Assembly: GCA_035515515.1 (NCBI GenBank) | Contig: DATJBC010000164.1 | Coordinates: 1 to 18,138 of the forward strand | Origin: DATJBC01 sp035515515 | Lineage (GTDB): Bacteria > Actinomycetota > Acidimicrobiia > Acidimicrobiales > UBA8190 | Length of the DNA: 18,138 bases | Reading direction: 5' to 3' | Shown here: piece after piece, positions 13,630 through 18,138 of the stretch | How positions within the stretch are numbered: position 1 is the first letter of the stretch | How the letters are laid out: each line of letters starts with the position of its first letter | The notes under the pieces: generated by a model | What the model saw: the letters and a program-made list of their open reading frames with translations, nothing else | What the model was told of the DNA's origin: nothing | The model's database searches: none | Made by a program: the position numbers and the translations under genes

Positions 13630-14130
13630 ATGGGCAAGGGACGCTGGTGGTTGACGACCGACAGCCGCCACGTGGTGGTGGCCTCGGCGCCGGAGGTGCT
13701 CTACGACATGGTGGCCGACCTCCCCCGCATGGGCGAGTGGAGCCCGGAGGTCGAGCGCCTGGAGTGGACGGGCGACGCCTCGGGCCCCGAGGTGGGGGCC
13801 CGCTTCGTGGGGCACAACCGGGGCGGGCCCCTGGGCCTCGTGCGCTGGTCCCGCCACGGGCGGGTGCTGGCCGCCGCCCGTGGGCGGGAGTTCGCCTTCG
13901 TCACCGAGGAGGGCGGCCGGGAGTCCACCGAGTGGCGCTACCGCTTCGAGGCGGTGGACGGGGGCACGCGCGTGACGGAGTCCTACGTCGTGCACTGGAT
14001 CCCGGCCTGGGCGCGCGTCCTCGACGTCCCCACCAACCGCCACCGCGAGCTGCAGGACGCCATGCGCCACACCCTGGACCAACTGAAGACGGCGGCGGAA
14101 GCACCCGCCCGTGAAGGAGGACTTCGATGA
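13630..14130 (+). CDS. SRPBCC-domain protein (polyketide cyclase/START-like)
   Basis: This is a 166-residue protein with the helix-grip SRPBCC fold typical of actinobacterial polyketide_cyc2 proteins. After the first strand (SRHVVVASAPEVLYDMVADL) comes MGEWSPEVERLEWTG, the common W-S-P-E-V segment. Next are ARFVGHNR, a strand run EFAFVTE, and TEWRYRFEAVDGGTRVTESYVV. The long C-terminal helix begins about residue 137 (HRELQDAMRHTLDQLKTAAE). Such folds bind hydrophobic ligands in a deep cavity; no catalytic role can be read off. GGGGAGGAG upstream is a strong Shine-Dalgarno sequence. The stop overlaps the ATG of the MBL-fold gene, so the two are translated together. Confidence 0.88.
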   Translation: MGKGRWWLTTDSRHVVVASAPEVLYDMVADLPRMGEWSPEVERLEWTGDASGPEVGARFVGHNRGGPLGLVRWSRHGRVLAAARGREFAFVTEEGGRESTEWRYRFEAVDGGTRVTESYVVHWIPAWARVLDVPTNRHRELQDAMRHTLDQLKTAAEAPAREGGLR

Positions 14131-14927
14131 TCACCCACCACCGTGCGGCCCCCGGGATCGACGTGCTCACCAGCGCCACCCCCATCCCCGGGCTGGGCTC
14201 CATCGCCATCAACGCCTTCGTGTTCCACGGCGCCGAGCCCCTCCTCGTCGACACCGGCGCGATCGTCCAGCGCGACGAGTTCATGGCGGCGCTGCGCGCG
14301 GTGATCGACCCCGCGCAGATCCGCTGGGTCTGGCTCACCCACCCCGACCCCGACCACACCGGGGCGCTGCACCAGCTGCTGGCCGAGAACCCCCACCTCC
14401 GGGTGGTCACCACCTTCCTGGGCACCGGCATCATGGGCCTGTCCGCCCCCCTGCCGCTCGAGCGCGTGCACCTCCTCAATCCGGGCCAGCGCCTCGAACT
14501 GGCCGACCGCACCCTGAGGGCGCTGCGCCCGCCGGCCTTCGACAACCCCACCACGACGGGCTTCCTCGACGACAGGACGGGGGCGCTGTGCACCTCGGAC
14601 TGCTTCGGCGCCCTCCTCGAGGCGGTGCCCGAACGGGCCGACGAGCTCTCCCCCGAGGCGCTCCGCCAGGGCCAGGTCCTGTGGGCCAGCATCGACGCAC
14701 CGTGGGTCCAGCGACTCGACCAGGCGCGCTTCGCCCGGGAGCTCGACACCGTGCGCGCCCTGGAGCCCTCCCTCGTGCTGAGCAGCCACCTGCCGCCCGC
14801 GCCCGGGACCATGCTCGAACACTTCGTGGGGTCCCTCGAGGCCGTGTCCGGCGCCCCGCCGTTCGTCGGACCGGACCAGCCCGCCCTCGAGCAGATGCTC
14901 GCCCAGATGGCGGGGGCGCCCGCCTAG
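14127..14927 (+). CDS. Metallo-beta-lactamase-fold protein, flavodiiron-like ligand set
   Basis: This is a 266-residue MBL-fold protein resembling the ODP/flavodiiron branch. LLVDTGA (39-45) is the first strand motif. THPDPDHTGAL (71-81) gives His72, Asp74, Asp76 and His77, an H-x-D-x-D-H variant of H-x-E-x-D-H. TSDCFG (156-161) supplies Asp158, and SSHLPP (219-224) His221. Where flavodiiron proteins have the third histidine, this protein reads LRPPAFDNP (133-141), without a His. The metal site may therefore be altered. There is no flavodoxin domain. AAGGAGG ends 6 nt before the ATG, which overlaps the SRPBCC stop as ATGA. The reaction is unknown; hydrolase or redox sensor are both possible. 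Confidence 0.88.
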   Translation: MITHHRAAPGIDVLTSATPIPGLGSIAINAFVFHGAEPLLVDTGAIVQRDEFMAALRAVIDPAQIRWVWLTHPDPDHTGALHQLLAENPHLRVVTTFLGTGIMGLSAPLPLERVHLLNPGQRLELADRTLRALRPPAFDNPTTTGFLDDRTGALCTSDCFGALLEAVPERADELSPEALRQGQVLWASIDAPWVQRLDQARFARELDTVRALEPSLVLSSHLPPAPGTMLEHFVGSLEAVSGAPPFVGPDQPALEQMLAQMAGAPA

Positions 14928-14939
14928 CGACACGGCACG

Positions 14940-14962
14940 CCGCTCGCCGTCGTGCGAGGCGG
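14940..14962 (+). terminator. Imperfect hairpin after the MBL gene
   Basis: CCGCTCGC (14940-14947) pairs with GCGAGGCGG (14954-14962) as an 8-bp stem with one bulged G and a 6-nt loop. It starts 12 nt after the TAG, with no T-run. It is a plausible terminator for the SRPBCC/MBL operon. Confidence 0.4.
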
Positions 14963-15036
14963 AATCGCCCGGGTGCTTCCTCGGGTGTCGCGGTCCACGT
15001 GACGGGGACGCTTCCTGGCGGCGGGCCGGTTCGCGG

Positions 15037-15225
15037 GTGCGCGTGACGATCTCGGCACCCAACGGCACCCAGCCGGTGTGGTCCTTCACCCGGAGGGTGC
15101 CGCCGGGGGCGTCCACGGTGTCGGTGGCGTTCTCGCCCGCCGTGCCCTCGAGCCTGGTGCTCCCCGTCGTCCAGACGGTGCGCGTGCCCAGCCCCCTCCC
15201 CCCGTGCCGCGTCGGCGCGGGCTGA
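15037..15225 (+). pseudogene. Possible gene remnant with beta-strand-like sequence
   Basis: From a GTG, 62 codons read as alternating hydrophobic strands (RVTISAPNG, STVSVAFSP, SSLVLPVVQTVRVP). Nearly all third positions are G/C, and a Pro-rich end precedes a TGA. The frame stays open upstream to the MBL gene without a better start. It resembles the last strands of an Ig-like surface domain, but there is no ribosome-binding site or signal peptide, and the reverse strand is also open. It may be the 3' remnant of a lost gene or mere GC-driven open frame. Confidence 0.2.
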
Positions 15226-15236
15226 GGCGCCGTCGC

Positions 15237-16463
15237 CTACAGCGGCAGATCCCCCAGGGCGGGGCGCGTCGTGCCGTGCTCGGCGTAGGCGGCGATCACC
15301 GCCTCGGCCACCCGCCACTTGTGGATCTCGTCGGCGCCGTCGGCGAAGCGGCTCCAGCGGGCCTGGAGGAGCATCTCCGACAGCGGCGAGTCCTTCGAGT
15401 ACCCCAGCGCGCCGTGGACCTGGACGGCGCGGTCGACGACGCGCCACAGCGTGTTGGCCACGTGGTGCTTGGCCATCGACACCTCGGTGGTGAAGGGGAG
15501 CCCGCGCTCGATCCGGTAAGCGGCGTGCAGCACCATGAGCTTCGCCTGGTACAGCTCGATGGCCGACTCGCTGATGAGCCACTGGATGCCCTGCTTCTCC
15601 GACAGGAGCGAGCCGTGCGAGTAGCGGGTGCCCGCCCGGGCCACCATGAGGTCGAGGGCCGTCTCGATCTGCCCGATCCAGCGCATGCAGTGGGCGAGGC
15701 GCGCCGGCCCCAGGCGGTACTGCCCCAGCCGGTGCCCCTGGCCGCGCCCCCCGAGCCGGTTGGCGTCGGGGACGCGCAGGTCGGTGATGCGGATCTCGCA
15801 GTGGTTGTGGCTGCCCGCCATGGTCTCCACGTCCCGCACGATCTCCCAGCCCGCGGAGGGCATGTCGACGATGAAGGCGGTGGTGGCCGCCTGCGGCACC
15901 TCGGGCTCGTCCTCGGTCCGGGCGATGAGGATGGCGAAGCGCGCGCCCCGGGCGCCGCTGATGAACCACTTGTGGCCGTTCACGACCCATTCGTCGCCGT
16001 CGGGCACCGCCCGTGTCTGCATGAGGGTGGGGTCCGAGCCCGCCACCTCGGGCTCGGTCATGGCGAAGCACGAACGCATGGTGCCCTCGCACATGGGCCG
16101 CAGGTACCGCTCCTTCTGGTCGTCGGTCCCCCAGTGCAACAGCGTGTGCATGTTGCCCTCGTCGGGGGCGTAGCAGTTGATGACGTAGGACCCGAAGCGC
16201 GCCCTGGTGGCCTCGGCCGAGACGGCGGCCAGCGCCGTGGGCCCGAGCCCCACCCCGCCCCAGTCCTTCGGCATGTGCGGCATCCACAGGTCGAGCTCCC
16301 GGGCCCGGACCCGCAGCCGGTCGAGCTCGGCGCGCCAGTCACCGCGCTCCGAGGCGTCGGCGATCAGGCGCTCCTCGGCGGGCCGCACGTCCTCGTCCAT
16401 GAAGGCGCGCATGCGGGTGCGGGCGTCCTCGACGTCGGCGTCGAAGGTGAAGTCGATGGCCAT
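15237..16463 (-). CDS. Acyl-CoA dehydrogenase, ACAD10/11-like
   Basis: This is a 408-residue FAD-dependent acyl-CoA dehydrogenase, full length for the family. The N-terminal helical domain ends in MPKDWGGVGLG (64-74). The FAD/acyl-CoA contact region reads CFAMTEPEVAGSDPT (132-146) and NGHKWFISGA (162-171). The C-terminal helical domain contains VHGALGYSKDSPL and FADGADEIHKWRVAEAVI. At the place where many family members have the catalytic Tyr-Glu-Gly there is Ala-Asp-Gly (Asp375), as in ACAD10/11-like enzymes, so Asp may serve as base. It oxidises an acyl-CoA at the alpha-beta bond in the cytosol; chain type is unknown. It lies 33 bp after the alpha/beta hydrolase gene, so the two may be co-transcribed, although a weak GAGACT box sits 7 nt before its ATG. 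Confidence 0.93.
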   Translation of the reverse strand: MAIDFTFDADVEDARTRMRAFMDEDVRPAEERLIADASERGDWRAELDRLRVRARELDLWMPHMPKDWGGVGLGPTALAAVSAEATRARFGSYVINCYAPDEGNMHTLLHWGTDDQKERYLRPMCEGTMRSCFAMTEPEVAGSDPTLMQTRAVPDGDEWVVNGHKWFISGARGARFAILIARTEDEPEVPQAATTAFIVDMPSAGWEIVRDVETMAGSHNHCEIRITDLRVPDANRLGGRGQGHRLGQYRLGPARLAHCMRWIGQIETALDLMVARAGTRYSHGSLLSEKQGIQWLISESAIELYQAKLMVLHAAYRIERGLPFTTEVSMAKHHVANTLWRVVDRAVQVHGALGYSKDSPLSEMLLQARWSRFADGADEIHKWRVAEAVIAAYAEHGTTRPALGDLPL

Positions 16464-16496
16464 GGCGGGCAGTCTCGCACGCCGCCTGGAGCGCCA

Positions 16497-17342
16497 CTAC
16501 GCCCCGGTGCCCCCCTCCGCCCCGGCGACACGGGCGCGCCGGGCGTTGCCCTCCACGCGCCGCACGGCGGCGGCGACGGCGTCGGGGGCGTCGCGCGGGA
16601 GGAAGTGCCCGGCGTCGGGGACCCGCACGAGCTCGGCACCGGGGACGGCGCCGGCCACGCGGGCCGCGACCGAGGGTGCCACGACGACGTCCCACCGGCC
16701 CGAGACCACCACGGTAGGGGCCTGGACCGACGCCAGGGCAGCCTCCACGGCGTCGATCTCGTGCAACAGGGTGCGTTGCTCGGCGACGAAGCTGCGCCAC
16801 ACCCGCCGGCCGCGCGCCGAGGACACCACGTCGTAGCTGTCGTCGGGCAGGGTGGCCCGCAGCCAGCGCAGGGCCGGGTGCGACCGGTGGCCGGCCACGG
16901 TGCGCAGCGGCGGCAGGACCCGGCCCAGGGCGAAGAGGCCCACGGCGCTCAGCGCCTCCCCCAGGACGGGGAAGGCGAGCACGTGGTCGAGGGCGGTGAC
17001 GTTGTCGGCCATCCCCACCGAGGCCGCCAGCACGAGCCCCGCCACGAGCTCGGGCCGGCGCGCCGCCAGGAGGATGGCGATGCCGCCGCCGTAGCTGTGC
17101 CCCACGACGGTGGCGGGGGCGGCGTGGCGCTCGACGAGCAGGTCGGCGAGCACCTCGGCGTTGGCCTCCATGGAGAGGGTCCCGTCGCCGCTGCCCCCGT
17201 AGCCGGGGCGGTCCACGATGAGGGTGCGGTGGTCGCCGAGCCGCCCGGCCACCTGGTCCCAGTCCCCGCCCAGCCCGGGCTGGCCGTGGACGAAGAGGAC
17301 CGGGGCTCCCCGGCCGCGGTCAACGACGAACAGCGGGTGCAC
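16497..17342 (-). CDS. Alpha/beta-fold hydrolase
   Basis: This is a 281-residue alpha/beta hydrolase of the epoxide-hydrolase/haloperoxidase-like branch. VLFVHGQPGLGGDW carries the oxyanion HGQPG. DRPGYGGSG is the usual loop after strand 4. The nucleophile elbow GHSYGG contains the catalytic Ser, SGRWDVVV the acidic residue, and PDAGHFLPRD the His. There is a helical cap between, and no signal peptide. I start it at the GTG 17340-17342 because GGAGAG sits 5 nt upstream. A GTG at 17367-17369 would add 9 residues (PPRTRRAP). Either start overlaps the 3' end of the kinase gene (23 or 50 bp), so translation is probably coupled. The substrate is unknown. Confidence 0.88.
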   Translation of the reverse strand: MHPLFVVDRGRGAPVLFVHGQPGLGGDWDQVAGRLGDHRTLIVDRPGYGGSGDGTLSMEANAEVLADLLVERHAAPATVVGHSYGGGIAILLAARRPELVAGLVLAASVGMADNVTALDHVLAFPVLGEALSAVGLFALGRVLPPLRTVAGHRSHPALRWLRATLPDDSYDVVSSARGRRVWRSFVAEQRTLLHEIDAVEAALASVQAPTVVVSGRWDVVVAPSVAARVAGAVPGAELVRVPDAGHFLPRDAPDAVAAAVRRVEGNARRARVAGAEGGTGA

Positions 17343-18138
17343 GGGGGCTCTCCGGGTCCGCGGGGGCACGGTCGGTGACGCCGTCGGTCACGGGGGCGGC
17401 GCCCGGCGCCAGGTCGGCGGCGGGGATGGTGACCACGAAGGTGGCCCCCCGGCCCGGGCTCGTCTCCAGCGTGGCGCGGCCTCCGTGCGCGGCCGCCAGC
17501 GCGGCCACGATGGAGAGCCCCAGCCCCGTCCCGTCGCCGGTGCGGGCCTCGCTGCCCCGGTAGAAGCGGTCGAAGACCCGGGCGGCCTGCTCGGCGTCGA
17601 GGCCGGGGCCCTCGTCGGACACCCGCAGCACGGCGTGGGCACCGACCGTGCGCACGCTCACGCGCACGGGCGTGGCGGCCGGGGTGTGCACCAGCGCGTT
17701 GCGCAGCAGGTTGTCGGCGATCTGGCGCAGGCGCGCGGCGTCGCCCTCGACCATCACCGGTCGGTCGCCCTCCAACGTCACGGTGTGCCCGCTGTCGTTC
17801 ACGCCCGCGGCGTCCACGGCGTCGGCCACCACCTGCCGCAGGTCGGTGCGCGCCCGGTCGAGGGGCCGGCCCTGGTCGAGGCGGGCCAGCAGCAACAGGT
17901 CGTCCACCAGCAGCGTCATCCGGGCGGCCTCACCCTCGATGCGCTCGGCCGCCCGCTGGCGCGCCTCGTCGCTGTCGAAGGCGCCCTTGCGCAGCAGCTC
18001 GGCGTACCCCCGGATCGACGTGAGCGGGGTGCGCAGCTCGTGGGAGGCGTCGGCCACGAACCGGCGCAGCCGGGATTCCGAGCGTGTCCGCTCGGCCAGG
18101 GCGGCCTCCAGGCGGCCCAACATGCCGTTGATCGACGT
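17320..18138 (-). CDS. Sensor histidine kinase, 5' end cut by window
   Basis: These are the C-terminal 272 residues of a membrane-type sensor kinase; the frame is open through the window edge. The visible part starts at the end of a HAMP-like linker (INGMLGRLEAAL). The phospho-acceptor His33 sits in VADASHELRTPLTSIRGY. The ATP domain has the N-box NLLRNALVHTP (N147), G1 SDEGPGLD, F-box RVFDRFYRG and G2 GTGLGLSI, all in order. The Asp/Pro-rich tail (about 30 residues) is likely disordered. The partner response regulator and the sensor domain are outside the window. All catalytic motifs are intact in the visible part. Confidence 0.94.
   Translation of the reverse strand, partial: TSINGMLGRLEAALAERTRSESRLRRFVADASHELRTPLTSIRGYAELLRKGAFDSDEARQRAAERIEGEAARMTLLVDDLLLLARLDQGRPLDRARTDLRQVVADAVDAAGVNDSGHTVTLEGDRPVMVEGDAARLRQIADNLLRNALVHTPAATPVRVSVRTVGAHAVLRVSDEGPGLDAEQAARVFDRFYRGSEARTGDGTGLGLSIVAALAAAHGGRATLETSPGRGATFVVTIPAADLAPGAAPVTDGVTDRAPADPESPRAPAVRR

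Larger units (their letters stand above)
14928..15236. other. 309-bp region without a convincing gene
   Basis: This gap lies between the MBL gene (+) and the acyl-CoA dehydrogenase (-), which converge. It holds the imperfect hairpin at 14940-14962 and a short open frame at 15037-15225 described separately. Just before the acyl-CoA dehydrogenase stop is a small AGGCG-CCGT-CGCCT hairpin (15227-15240). I see no RNA gene or mobile-element end. Confidence 0.5.

Overview
This window comes from a very GC-rich bacterial chromosome, most likely an actinobacterium and possibly of the class Acidimicrobiia. The support is near-total G/C at third codon positions, a mycothiol synthase (mycothiol is an actinobacterial thiol), an actinobacterial-type his operon order, and several genes whose -10 box sits directly against the start codon, as in leaderless actinobacterial transcripts. 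The class-level assignment is inference. I see no tRNA, rRNA, CRISPR array, insertion sequence or phage gene.

Layout. Bases 1-2547 (+) hold the 3' part of a large MMPL/RND-family membrane transporter. Bases 2597-8242 (-) are a histidine biosynthesis operon read hisD, hisC, hisB, hisH, hisA, hisF, closing with a GroES-like gene. Most junctions are coupled: GTGA at hisD/hisC, ATGA at hisB/hisH, a 19-bp overlap at hisA/hisF and GTGA at hisF/groES-like. hisG, hisE and hisI are not in the window. A small unknown gene (8358-8558, +) diverges from hisD. Then come nth (endonuclease III, -) and mshD (mycothiol synthase, +), divergent from one 68-bp gap.

Bases 10416-12801 hold a CCC1/VIT1-type membrane transporter (-), a small membrane protein (+), a MaoC-family hydratase (+) and a sulfotransferase-family protein (-). 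Bases 12877-14927 are a regulator/operon unit: a TetR-family repressor (-) divergent from a coupled SRPBCC-domain gene and a metallo-beta-lactamase-fold gene (+), with a consensus-like promoter and two palindromes between them. Bases 14928-15236 have no convincing gene. Bases 15237-18138 (-) read from a histidine kinase, cut by the window edge, into an alpha/beta hydrolase and an ACAD10/11-like acyl-CoA dehydrogenase.

How the genes work together. HisB, C, D, A, F and H cover the histidine pathway from ProFAR isomerisation to L-histidine, with HisF-HisH forming imidazole-glycerol-phosphate synthase. The second half looks like lipid or CoA-ester metabolism (MaoC, acyl-CoA dehydrogenase, hydrolase) plus regulators and an unassigned SRPBCC/MBL pair. 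The most unusual regular signal is promoter architecture: six genes have an A-N3-T hexamer ending exactly 6 nt before ATG/GTG, and three more have similar hexamers 7-9 nt away.
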